A stretch of DNA of 64,000 bases. Source: Chromobacterium piscinae (GTDB taxonomy: Bacteria; Pseudomonadota; Gammaproteobacteria; Burkholderiales; Chromobacteriaceae). Of this stretch, positions 53,752-64,000 are shown piece after piece (within the stretch, counting starts at the first letter, position 1; each line of letters opens with the position of its first letter). Location: NCBI RefSeq assembly GCF_021129175.1, contig NZ_JAJOHV010000017.1, forward strand, positions 62,001-126,000, written 5' to 3'. The notes under the pieces were generated by a model. That model was not told the DNA's origin and did no database searches. It saw nothing but the letters and a program-made list of their open reading frames with translations. The translations under genes and the position numbers were made by a program.

Positions 53752-55068
53752 ATGAACAAGACTCCCCGCGTCGGTTTCGTCTCCCTTGGTTGTCCCAAGG
53801 CCGCGAGCGATTCCGAGCAGATCCTGACCCGCCTTCGCGCCGAAGGCTATGAAATCGCTCCTTCCTATGACGGGGCTGACCTGGTGGTGGTGAATACCTG
53901 CGGCTTCATCGACTCCGCCGTAGAGGAATCGCTGGACGCCATCGGCGAAGCGCTGAATGAAAACGGCAAAGTGATCGTCACTGGCTGTTTGGGGGCCAAG
54001 GGCGATGTGGTGCGCGATGTGCATCCGTCGGTCTTGGCCGTGACCGGCCCGCACGCCACCGAGGAAGTGATGACCGCGGTGCATACCCACCTGCCCAAGC
54101 CGCACGACCCCTTCGTCGACTTGGTGCCGGATATCGGCGTGCGCCTGACGCCCAAGCATTATGCCTACCTGAAGATTTCCGAGGGCTGCAACCACCGCTG
54201 CACCTTCTGCATCATCCCGTCGATGCGCGGCGATCTGGAAAGCCGTCCCATCCACGACGTGCTGCGCGAGGCGGAGAGCCTTGCCAAGGCCGGCGTCAAA
54301 GAGATCCTGGTGATCTCGCAGGACACCTCGGCTTACGGCGTGGACACCAAGTACAAGCTGGGTTTCCACAACGGCCGTCCGGTCAAGACCCGCATGACCG
54401 AGCTGTGCGAAGAGCTGGGCAGCCACGGCATCTGGGTGCGTCTGCACTACGTCTACCCGTACCCGCATGTAGACGAGGTGATTCCGCTGATGCGCGACGG
54501 CAAGATCCTGCCGTATCTCGACATCCCGTTCCAGCACGCCAGCCAGAAGGTGCTGAAGCTGATGAAACGGCCAGCCAACAGCGACAACGTGTTGGCGCGC
54601 ATCAAGAAGTGGCGCGAGATCTGCCCGGAATTGGTGATCCGCTCCACCTTCATCGTCGGCTTCCCCGGCGAGACCGAGGAAGACTTCGAGGAGCTGCTGG
54701 CATTCATCCGCGAGGCGGAGCTCGACCGCGTCGGCTGCTTCACTTACTCCCCGGTCGAAGGCGCCACCGCCAACGAGTTGCCGAACCCGGTGCCGGAAGA
54801 CGTGAAAGAAGCCCGCAAGGAGCGCTTCATGGAAGTGCAGGCCGAAATCAGCGCGCGCCGCCTGGAGCGCCGCGTCGGCCAGACTTTGAAAGTGCTGGTG
54901 GACGAGATCGATGAAGAAGGCACCGCGGTGTGCCGCAGCTATGCCGACGCGCCGGAAATCGACGGCCTGGTGTTTGTCGAAGACTCGACCGGCATGCAGC
55001 CGGGCGAGTTCTACCAGGTGGAAATCGTCGATTGCAGCGAGCACGATTTGTGGGGCGAGCGTCGCTGA
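53752..55068 (+). CDS. rimO: Ribosomal protein S12 methylthiotransferase RimO
   Basis: A 438-residue radical-SAM enzyme that methylthiolates Asp88 of ribosomal protein S12. The N-terminal UPF0004 domain has cysteines in [24 protein letters not shown] and VTGCLGAKG for the second cluster. The radical-SAM motif is CNHRCTFC, preceded by YAYLKISEG, and a TRAM domain ends the chain. I use the ATG at 53752; the open frame from 53710 has no family match. Confidence 0.96.
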   Translation: MNKTPRVGFVSLGCPKAASDSEQILTRLRAEGYEIAPSYDGADLVVVNTCGFIDSAVEESLDAIGEALNENGKVIVTGCLGAKGDVVRDVHPSVLAVTGPHATEEVMTAVHTHLPKPHDPFVDLVPDIGVRLTPKHYAYLKISEGCNHRCTFCIIPSMRGDLESRPIHDVLREAESLAKAGVKEILVISQDTSAYGVDTKYKLGFHNGRPVKTRMTELCEELGSHGIWVRLHYVYPYPHVDEVIPLMRDGKILPYLDIPFQHASQKVLKLMKRPANSDNVLARIKKWREICPELVIRSTFIVGFPGETEEDFEELLAFIREAELDRVGCFTYSPVEGATANELPNPVPEDVKEARKERFMEVQAEISARRLERRVGQTLKVLVDEIDEEGTAVCRSYADAPEIDGLVFVEDSTGMQPGEFYQVEIVDCSEHDLWGERR

Positions 55069-55089
55069 CGCGTGCCTCGCGGACAAGAC

Positions 55090-55120
55090 AAAGCGCCGGA
55101 TTTCGATCCGGCGCTTTTTT
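55090..55120 (+). terminator. Intrinsic terminator of rimO
   Basis: AAGCGCCGGAT (55091-55101) pairs with ATCCGGCGCTT (55106-55116) around TTCG, followed by Ts. Confidence 0.9.
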
Positions 55121-55216
55121 ATTTCGCACTGGATAAAGTTTTTGACATTCCGGCCCTTGCGGCAAGATGGTTAACGGTATAATGGCCGTCAGCTTATGAC
55201 GAGGCCATGTTTGTCA

Positions 55217-57724
55217 ATGTCCTATTCGATTCAAACCCTGGCCGACATCGCATCTTGCGATCTCCTGTGTTGCCCGCCGTCCCTGCCCATCCGCGAAGCC
55301 GCCAGCCGGATGATGGCGGCAGCCTGCAGCTCCATCGTCGTGCGCGACGAAAAAGGAGAGGTGCTGGGCCTGTGGACCGAATCCGATGCGCTGGAGGCGT
55401 CGCTGGGACGCCGCGATCCGGACCTGCCGGTGGGGCAGGCGGTCAGCGCGCAGTTGGCCAGCCTGCCGCACGACATGTCGTTGCAGGACGCGGTGGAGGC
55501 CTTCCGCCGTCGCCAGCTGCGCCACGCGCTGGTGTGGAAGCGCGGTCAGCCGCTGGGCATCGTCACGCTGACCGACATCGTCCGCAATCAGGGGCTGGAA
55601 TCCTTTCTGATCGTCAAGCGCATCCGCGACCTGCCCGGGCTGCCGGCGCGGTCGCTGCCGGCGGCGGCCACGCCGCGCGAAGCGATGGAGCGGATGCGCG
55701 AGCAGGGCCTGTCCGCGCTAGCTGTGGCGCTGGACGATGGCGGGCACGGCATCGTCACCCAGCGCGACGTGTTGCGCTGGCTGGCTTCGGACCAGTTGCC
55801 GCCAACCCTGGGCGAGGGCTGTCGCCGCCCGCTGATCGGCGTGTCCGAATTTTCCAGTTTACTGCAGGCCAGGCGCCTGCTGCAGCAGCACAATATCCGC
55901 CACCTAGCGGTGTTCGGCGACGACGGCGGCCTGCTTAGGCTGCTGGGCTTCGACGACATCGTGCAGGGCATCGAGCACGAATACCTGCACGAGCTGAACG
56001 AGGCGCTGCGTCAGCGGGACGAGGCCTTGCAGCAGTCGCGCCACAGCCTGCTGTTGGCCGACAAGGTGTTCGAATCGACGATGGAAGGCATCATCATCAC
56101 CGACCGCAACGGCGTGATCCAGTCGGTGAATCCCGCTTTCGCCCGCATCACCGGCTACAGCCGGGAAGAGGCGCTGGGCAAGACGCCGGCCTTGCTGAAA
56201 TCCGGCAAGCAGCCGCCTGAGTTCTATCAGCAGCTGTGGCGCTGCCTGCTGCGCGACGGACGCTGGCAGGGCGAGGTGGTGAACCGCCGCAAGGGCGGCC
56301 TGTTGTACACCGAGCACCTGAGCATCACCGCGATCCGCGACGCCAACGGCGAATGCCTGCACTACGTGGCGGTATTTTCCGACATCACCCAGCGGAAGCA
56401 GGCCGAGGAAAGGCTGCACTTCCTGGCCAACCACGACGCGCTGACCAGCCTGCCCAACCGCACGCTGTTCCTGGAGCGGCTGCAGGGCGCGGTGGACCGG
56501 GCCGGCGCGGCCGGCCAGCAGCTGGCGCTGCTGTTCATCGATCTGGACCGCTTCAAGCTGGTCAACGACACCCTGGGCCACTACGCCGGCGACCAGTTGC
56601 TGATCCACATCGCGCGGCAGCTGCAGTCGCGGCTGCTGCCCACCGAGACCGTGGCCAGGCTGGGCGGCGACGAATTCACGCTGCTGCTGGAAGGTGCCGC
56701 CGGCGAAGCCCAGGTGGCCGCGCGGGCGCAGGCGATGCTGGACGCGGTCACCGAGCTGTCCGGCGTGGCCGGCCAGCAGATGTTCATCTCCGCCAGCATA
56801 GGCATCAGCATGTTCCCGCTGGACGGCCGCGACGCCGACACGCTGCTGGTTCACGCCGACACCGCGATGTACCGCGCCAAGGATGGCGGCAAGAACGGCT
56901 TCCAGTTCTACACCCCGGACATGAACGCGCGCGCGCTGGAGCGGTTGAAGCTGGAATACAGCCTGCACCGCGCGCTGGCGCAGCAGGAGCTGGAGCTGTG
57001 GTACCAGCCCAAGGTGGCGCTGGACAGCGGCGCGTTGGTGGGCGCGGAGGCGCTGCTGCGCTGGCGGCATCCCGAGCTGGGCCTGGTGCCGCCGGACCGT
57101 TTCATTCCCATCGCCGAGGAAAGCGCGCTGATCGCGCAGATCGGCGCCTGGGTGCTGGAGACCGCCTGCGCCGACGCCCGCCGCTGGCGCGACGCTGGCC
57201 TGGCGCCGGGCCGGCTGGCAGTGAACGTTTCCGGCCGCCAGCTCAAGCACGGCGATTTTGTCGCCGAGCTTGAGCAGACGCTGGCCCGCCATGGCCTGGA
57301 CAGCGGCGCGCTGGAGCTGGAAATTACCGAGAGCGTGGTGATGGAGGACGCCGGCGGCATGGTGGACACGCTGTTCCGGCTGCAGAAGCTGGGCATGTAT
57401 CTGTCCATCGACGACTTCGGCACCGGCTATTCCTCGTTGTCCTATCTGAAGCGCTTGCCGGTGCGCGGACTGAAGATAGACCGCTCCTTCATCGACGACC
57501 TGCATTGCGACGGCGACGACGCCGCCATCACCAGCGCCATTATCTCCATCGCCCGCAGCCTGGGGCTGGACGTGGTGGCGGAGGGGGTGGAAGAGGAGGC
57601 GCAGCGGCGTTTCCTGCTGGAGCAGGGATGCAACTGCGCGCAGGGTTATCTGTTCAGCAGGCCGCTGCCGCGCGCTGATTATGAGGCGCTGCTGAGCTGC
57701 AGCCTGGCCGGCGCGGAGGCGTAA
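55217..57724 (+). CDS. CBS-PAS-GGDEF-EAL cyclic-di-GMP signalling protein
   Basis: An 835-residue protein with four CBS-type repeats at the front (about 1-245), a PAS domain (about 280-400, FESTMEGIIITDRNGVIQSV), a GGDEF domain (LGGDEFTLLLEG near 480) and an EAL domain (VGAEALLRWRHPELG near 610, with LEITES, DDFGTGYSSLSYLKR and VVAEGVEEE). Both catalytic domains look intact. CBS domains suggest adenine-nucleotide sensing. The ATG at 55217 is chosen; one at 55196 is an alternative, and neither has a strong Shine-Dalgarno. Confidence 0.88.
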   Translation: MSYSIQTLADIASCDLLCCPPSLPIREAASRMMAAACSSIVVRDEKGEVLGLWTESDALEASLGRRDPDLPVGQAVSAQLASLPHDMSLQDAVEAFRRRQLRHALVWKRGQPLGIVTLTDIVRNQGLESFLIVKRIRDLPGLPARSLPAAATPREAMERMREQGLSALAVALDDGGHGIVTQRDVLRWLASDQLPPTLGEGCRRPLIGVSEFSSLLQARRLLQQHNIRHLAVFGDDGGLLRLLGFDDIVQGIEHEYLHELNEALRQRDEALQQSRHSLLLADKVFESTMEGIIITDRNGVIQSVNPAFARITGYSREEALGKTPALLKSGKQPPEFYQQLWRCLLRDGRWQGEVVNRRKGGLLYTEHLSITAIRDANGECLHYVAVFSDITQRKQAEERLHFLANHDALTSLPNRTLFLERLQGAVDRAGAAGQQLALLFIDLDRFKLVNDTLGHYAGDQLLIHIARQLQSRLLPTETVARLGGDEFTLLLEGAAGEAQVAARAQAMLDAVTELSGVAGQQMFISASIGISMFPLDGRDADTLLVHADTAMYRAKDGGKNGFQFYTPDMNARALERLKLEYSLHRALAQQELELWYQPKVALDSGALVGAEALLRWRHPELGLVPPDRFIPIAEESALIAQIGAWVLETACADARRWRDAGLAPGRLAVNVSGRQLKHGDFVAELEQTLARHGLDSGALELEITESVVMEDAGGMVDTLFRLQKLGMYLSIDDFGTGYSSLSYLKRLPVRGLKIDRSFIDDLHCDGDDAAITSAIISIARSLGLDVVAEGVEEEAQRRFLLEQGCNCAQGYLFSRPLPRADYEALLSCSLAGAEA

Positions 57725-57755
57725 AAAAACCGGCGTCGGGAGACGCCGGTTTTTC
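57723..57755. terminator. Bidirectional terminator
   Basis: AAACCGGCGTC (57727-57737) pairs with GACGCCGGTTT (57742-57752), with A and T runs on the two sides, between converging genes. It overlaps the EAL gene's stop. Confidence 0.85.
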
Positions 57756-57770
57756 ATCGGAAGCCGGAGC

Positions 57771-60388
<2,618 letters not shown>

Positions 60389-60445
60389 GGCGCGATTTGG
60401 GCGGGATGGAGCGGAGAAACAGTATACCAGTTGGAGGCGGGCATG

Positions 60446-60471
60446 AAAAAAGCGCCGGGCCGGTGCTTTTT
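60446..60471. terminator. Terminator-like hairpin between rarA and the CRISPR leader
   Basis: AGCGCCGG (60451-60458) pairs with CCGGTGCT (60460-60467) with one G-U, flanked by an A run and a T run. It could isolate the array from rarA in either direction. Confidence 0.6.
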
Positions 60472-60599
60472 GCTTGCATGTCGATGGAATGACGGTAGGC
60501 TATGGAGCCTGGAAACCTTGCCGTGCAAGCTCCGTGCTTCGTTTTTCGAAATGATGGCGAAGGGAAGATTTCCTGATGCCGTGTGGCGCTTGGCGGGAC

Positions 60600-60685
60600 G
60601 ATTTGAGCGGCGGTTTTCGACCAGAAAAATCGGTAGAATTTTGAGGTGGTTTTTTATCTTTAAAAATCAGCAGTTTGAAAATGGT
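60600..60685 (+). promoter_or_regulatory. CRISPR leader
   Basis: An AT-rich stretch directly before the first intact repeat, rich in A and T runs (AGAATTTTGAGG; GGTTTTTTATCTTTAAAAAT). Leader position at this end agrees with the decay of repeats at the other end. The start is approximate; 60472-60600 shows no gene. Confidence 0.75.
60665..60677 (+). promoter_or_regulatory. IHF consensus site in the CRISPR leader
   Basis: AATCAGCAGTTTG matches WATCARNNNNTTR exactly and ends 8 bp before repeat 1. In type I-E systems IHF binding in the leader guides spacer insertion at the first repeat. Confidence 0.65.
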
Positions 60686-61814
60686 GTGTTCCCCACGTGC
60701 GTGGGGATGAACCGATTGTGAAATGGCCGTCGTCGGTGCAGGTATCGTGTTCCCCACGTGCGTGGGGATGAACCGCAGTTGACGATGGAGGATTCGGCAT
60801 GAATAAGCGTGTTCCCCACGTGCGTGGGGATGAACCGCCGGCCACCAGCCCGCTGACCTGGTTCAGGACGTGTTCCCCACGTGCGTGGGGATGAACCGCT
60901 GGTTGCAGCGCTGAATGGTGGCGTCGAATGGTGTTCCCCACGTGCGTGGGGATGAACCGGGTTTGGTTGATCGCCATAGCAAACAGGACCCGTGTTCCCC
61001 ACGTGCGTGGGGATGAACCGCTCGGCGTCAAATTGGGGATCGCCGGGCTGGGGTGTTCCCCACGTGCGTGGGGATGAACCGCCGTCCGGCACCAGGCGCC
61101 GAATCTTGGCCGGGTGTTCCCCACGTGCGTGGGGATGAACCGCTCGGTACACGCAGCAACGCGTCCGCAACAGCGTGTTCCCCACGTGCGTGGGGATGAA
61201 CCGCAGGGAGTGGAGATTCAGGATGCGTAATCTTGAGTGTTCCCCACGTGCGTGGGGATGAACCGTCAGGCTTACGCTGTCAACGCCTGGCTGATGCGTG
61301 TTCCCCACGTGCGTGGGGATGAACCGGCGCGTTGTTCGCGGCCTGAGCAAAACACAAAGTGTTCCCCACGTGCGTGGGGATGAACCGTAGTAAGTAACAC
61401 TCCAGGCCCAGCTGCAGGGGTGTTCCCCACGTGCGTGGGGATGAACCGAAAAACGCCTTCTTCGCGGGTTCTTCGTGTATGTGTTCCCCACGTGCGTGGG
61501 GATGAACCGGTGCTGGGGACCCATTACCGCGACTCTGTCGAGTGTTCCCCACGTGCGTGGGGATGAACCGTGGACCGTTGGGATGGTGATGTCGGTGGCG
61601 AGGTGTTCCCCACGCACGTGGGGATGAGCCGGCCAGGGAAATCGGATTTGTGATCCCCAAGGAGTGTTCCTCACGCATGTGGGGATGAACCGAAATGGGC
61701 CGACGTCGCCCGCCTCTACAACGGGTGTTCCCCACGCACGTGGGGATGAGCCAAAGCTAGTGCCTCAAGGCTTGAGGGTTCGAGAATATTCCCCACGGTT
61801 GTGGGGATGAGTGA
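60686..61814 (+). CRISPR. Type I-E-like CRISPR array, 19 repeats and 18 spacers
   Basis: Repeats are 29 bp, beginning GTGTTCCCCACG and ending CGTGGGGATGAACCG, with an internal stem CCCCACG/CGTGGGG around a 2-nt loop; this is the type I-E pattern. Unit length is 61, spacers are 32 nt (two are 33: after repeats 2 and 9). Repeats 1-15 (60686-61570) are identical. Repeats 16 (61603), 17 (61664), 18 (61725) and 19 (61786) differ, the last strongly. No cas gene is in the window, so activity depends on cas genes elsewhere. Confidence 0.97.
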
Positions 61815-61868
61815 CGGGGGACGGCTGGAGTGGTGTCGCGGCGTTGCCAGCCTGGCCGCGTCCGAAAA

Positions 61869-61896
61869 CAAAAAAGCGCCCCTTGGGGCGCTTTTT
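61869..61896. terminator. Bidirectional terminator between the CRISPR array and efp
   Basis: AGCGCCCC (61875-61882) pairs with GGGGCGCT (61885-61892), with an A run to the left and a T run to the right. Confidence 0.8.
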
Positions 61897-61917
61897 CGGC
61901 ACAACAATCCAGAAGGC

Positions 61918-62481
61918 TTAGGCGCGCTTCTTGAATTCGTTGGTGCGGGTGTCGATTTCGATCTTTTCGCCGGTGTTGACGAAGGCCGGAACCTGAACTT
62001 CGAAAGTGGTGCCAACCAAGCGGGCCGGCTTCAGCACTTTGCCCGAGGTGTCGCCGCGCACGGCCGGCTCGGTGTATTCCACTTCGCGGACCACGGTGGT
62101 CGGCAGTTCCACGGAGATGGCCTTGCCGTCGTAGAAGGTAACCTGGCAGATGTCTTCCATGCCGTCGACGATGAAGTTCAGGGTATCGCCCAGGTTGTCG
62201 GCTTCCACTTCGTACTGGTTGAATTCGGTGTCCATGAACACGTACATCGGGTCGGCGAAGTAGGAGTAGGTGCAGTCCTTGCGATCCAGCACCACCACGT
62301 CGAACTTGTCGTCCGCGCGGTATACGGCTTCGCTGCCGGCGCCGGTCAGCAGGTTCTTCATCTTCATCTTGACGACGGAGGCGTTGCGGCCGGATTTGCT
62401 GAATTCAGCCTTTTGAACAACCATCGGGTCGCTGCCGACCATGAATACATTACCAGCGCGCAGTTCTTGTGCGGTTTTCAT
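61918..62481 (-). CDS. efp: Elongation factor P
   Basis: A 187-residue, three-domain factor that relieves ribosome stalling at polyproline. The loop that reaches the peptidyl-transferase centre reads SKSGRNAS, placing Arg at position 32. Arg32-type EF-P is rhamnosylated by EarP, and earP lies just upstream on the same strand. The Lys34-type partners (EpmA/EpmB) therefore should not apply. Start [15 protein letters not shown] matches the family. Confidence 0.96.
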   Translation of the reverse strand: MKTAQELRAGNVFMVGSDPMVVQKAEFSKSGRNASVVKMKMKNLLTGAGSEAVYRADDKFDVVVLDRKDCTYSYFADPMYVFMDTEFNQYEVEADNLGDTLNFIVDGMEDICQVTFYDGKAISVELPTTVVREVEYTEPAVRGDTSGKVLKPARLVGTTFEVQVPAFVNTGEKIEIDTRTNEFKKRA

Positions 62482-62544
62482 GCTTGTCTAATTCCCAAAC
62501 TCTTGAAATGAAGCCGGGAAAGATTCCCGACAAAACACGGCATT

Positions 62545-63690
62545 CTAGCTGATTTCGCCGACGAAGTGCAGCAGTCTGGCCGCGAGATCGCCGTCTTTCA
62601 GCAGATGCTGTTGCCAGTTTGTCGCATGTTCGCGCCACGCCGGCAGCCAGGGCGCGGCGTCGCGCCAGGCGGCGGCGATGTCGCCGTGCCGGTTCCAGGC
62701 CAGGTTCAGCGTGCGCACCGCGGCGGCCATCCCGGGCGGCAGGCCGGCGCAGTATTGCTCGAGAAAAGCTTCCAGCTTGGCGATATGGGCGTCGTCGTCC
62801 TGCGGGTAGATGTGCCACAGCATGGGCCGCGCCGCCCATTGCGAGCGCACCAGGCTGTCTTCGCCGCGCACGCAGTTGAAATCGCAGCTCCACAGCAGGC
62901 GGTCGTAGTCGTCCTGGTCGCTCAGCGGCAGCGCGTGAACGTCCAGATTGCCGAGGCGGGCGTGGTCGCCGGCGCGCAGCGCGCGACCGAACAGGCCGGC
63001 GACATCGGGCAGCACCTTGCCTTCCGGCACCAGGCAGCGCACCGGCAGCGGGCCGTCGGCCCAGGCTTGCAGCAGCTGCGCGGCGGCCGGGTTGTGGTAG
63101 GCGAACAGGCTGACGCGCAGCTCGCCGGCCACGCGCCGCGGCAAACCGCGGCGCAGCCAATAGTCGTTTTGCGCGGCTTCGTCCGCTTGCCAGGCTGTCC
63201 GCGCGTCTATCAGACCGTCCTCGCAGATCAGCCCGCCGCTGGCGGCGTCGAAGCCAGGGAAGAAGAAATGCTTGGTCAGCGGCAGTCTGGGGTGGGGCGA
63301 GGGCAGCTTGTGATGGCTGAGGGTCCAGTCCTCGGCCGACAGGTATTCCAGATTGATCCACGCCGGCTTGACGGCCTGGGCCGCCATCGCGTTCTCGAAA
63401 CTGTCCGGTAGGCGGCAGCCGAAGGCCTCGATCACCGCGTCGGCGGGGACGATATCGGCCGGGAAATCCGTCTGCGGCCAGTGGAGGATGTCGATGTCGG
63501 CCAGTACCTGTCGTGGCAGGGCCGGGTCCAGCCCCGGGGCGATGCGGGCGAAGCTGTCCAGATCGTCCACCCACAGCCGCACGGCGTGGCCGTGGTCGCG
63601 CGCCAGCCGGCGCGCCAGGCGCCAGGCGACGCCGATGTCGCCGTAGTTGTCGATGACGGTACAGAAGATATCCCAGCTGCGAGGTGGCAT
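62545..63690 (-). CDS. earP: EF-P arginine rhamnosyltransferase EarP
   Basis: A 381-residue GT-B-fold glycosyltransferase (formerly DUF2331). Signatures are WDIFCTVIDNYGDIGVAWRL at the front and NCVRGEDSLVRSQWAARPML plus WHIYPQDDDAHIAKLEAFL near residue 270-305, which bind dTDP-rhamnose. It transfers rhamnose to Arg32 of EF-P. The frame is open upstream to 63996, but the family start is the ATG at 63690. It is 63 bp upstream of efp. Confidence 0.94.
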   Translation of the reverse strand: MPPRSWDIFCTVIDNYGDIGVAWRLARRLARDHGHAVRLWVDDLDSFARIAPGLDPALPRQVLADIDILHWPQTDFPADIVPADAVIEAFGCRLPDSFENAMAAQAVKPAWINLEYLSAEDWTLSHHKLPSPHPRLPLTKHFFFPGFDAASGGLICEDGLIDARTAWQADEAAQNDYWLRRGLPRRVAGELRVSLFAYHNPAAAQLLQAWADGPLPVRCLVPEGKVLPDVAGLFGRALRAGDHARLGNLDVHALPLSDQDDYDRLLWSCDFNCVRGEDSLVRSQWAARPMLWHIYPQDDDAHIAKLEAFLEQYCAGLPPGMAAAVRTLNLAWNRHGDIAAAWRDAAPWLPAWREHATNWQQHLLKDGDLAARLLHFVGEIS

Positions 63691-63780
63691 GAGGCGAAAC
63701 GATGGAGAAACAAACGCCGGCAGCTTACCACGGAAGCGCGGCGCTGCGGGCTGGCTGCGGCGGGCCTTATAATCCCATTC

Positions 63781-64000
63781 ATGCCGCGCCTTCTCGCCCT
63801 GTTTTTGATCGCCCTGAGCCTGCACGCCCGCGCCGATGTCGCCTCGCTGCAGGCCGCGCTGCGCGCCGAGCGCCCACAGGCGGAGACGACGGTGGCCGCC
63901 TTGCAGCAGCTGGACGCCGCGTTGCTGCGGCCGGATTCGCTGTATCCGGCGCTGGACCAGCTTCCCCTTATCCAATTGCAGGCACTGTATCGCCACCGCG
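63781..64000 (+). CDS. Exported protein of unknown function, N-terminal part (cut by window edge)
   Basis: About 73 residues are visible, starting MPRLLALFLIALSLHARADV, a signal peptide with likely cleavage after ARA. The rest (VASLQAALRAERPQAETTVA) is helical and hydrophilic. Divergent from earP by 90 bp. The gene continues beyond the window, so no family can be set. Confidence 0.55.
   Translation, partial: MPRLLALFLIALSLHARADVASLQAALRAERPQAETTVAALQQLDAALLRPDSLYPALDQLPLIQLQALYRHR

Noticed and set aside
55142..55183. TTGACA and TATAAT upstream of the CBS-PAS-GGDEF-EAL gene as a promoter
   Set aside because: The two boxes are 30 bp apart, too far for one sigma-70 promoter.
60667..61735. Minus-strand frames with repeated [16 protein letters not shown] units
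   Set aside because: These are translations of the CRISPR repeats and not proteins.

Overview
The window comes from a GC-rich betaproteobacterium, most likely a Chromobacterium or close relative in the Neisseriales. The support is the gene content and order: System II cytochrome c maturation (ResB/CcsA), an Arg32-type EF-P next to its rhamnosyltransferase EarP, PHA phasin and PhaR, endonuclease-type MutL, an infC-rpmI-rplT / pheST-ihfA-merR cluster, and an H-NS-like protein. The assignment is from recognition only; no search was run.

Layout. 1-6.1 kb (minus): biotin genes bioH (cut by the window edge), bioF and bioB, interrupted by a c-di-GMP (GAF-GAF-GGDEF-EAL) gene and a methyltransferase. 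6.2-8.4 kb (plus): comF, trmL, rlpA. 8.5-15.1 kb: engB (minus), then cytochrome c4, resB, ccsA, a TerC/CBS membrane protein and a GIY-YIG protein. 15.2-19.8 kb: a betaine/choline-type ABC transporter whose ATPase looks like a fusion of an OpuCA-type front and a PotG-type back, followed by a PuuB-like oxidase. 19.8-20.9 kb: an AT-rich island with a toxin-tail fragment, a probable immunity gene and four copies of a GTTGGGC-type palindromic repeat. 20.9-30 kb (minus): trypsin-like protease, MBL-fold protein, mutL, dedA, secF-secD-yajC, tgt.

30.1-37.9 kb (plus) is a translation block: tRNA-Val, a thrS attenuator with a Thr-rich leader peptide, thrS, infC (probable AUA start), rpmI, rplT, pheS, pheT, ihfA, a MerR-type regulator and tRNA-Pro. 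38-43.6 kb: DUF1289-type protein, methyltransferase, a chemoreceptor with a C-terminal sensor, a manganese-exporter-type protein under a yybP-ykoY riboswitch, mscL, an EamA transporter and three tandem tRNA-Asn genes. 43.8-53.6 kb: ygfZ, an H-NS-like gene, a large uncharacterised protein, an M14 carboxypeptidase, phasin and phaR in divergent arrangement around a 17-bp palindrome, a TPR-methyltransferase, a secreted lectin-like protein, a hairpin-rich gene-free stretch and another methyltransferase. 53.7-60.4 kb: rimO, a CBS-PAS-GGDEF-EAL protein, serS, rarA. 60.6-61.8 kb: a type I-E-like CRISPR array (19 repeats, no cas genes in view) with a leader that carries an IHF consensus. 61.9-64 kb: efp, earP and the start of an exported protein.

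The most notable signals are the thrS attenuator, the chimeric ABC ATPase, the orphan toxin/immunity island with flanking inverted repeats, the CRISPR leader, and a structured gene-free region near 52.7 kb. All functional calls rest on reading motifs by eye.
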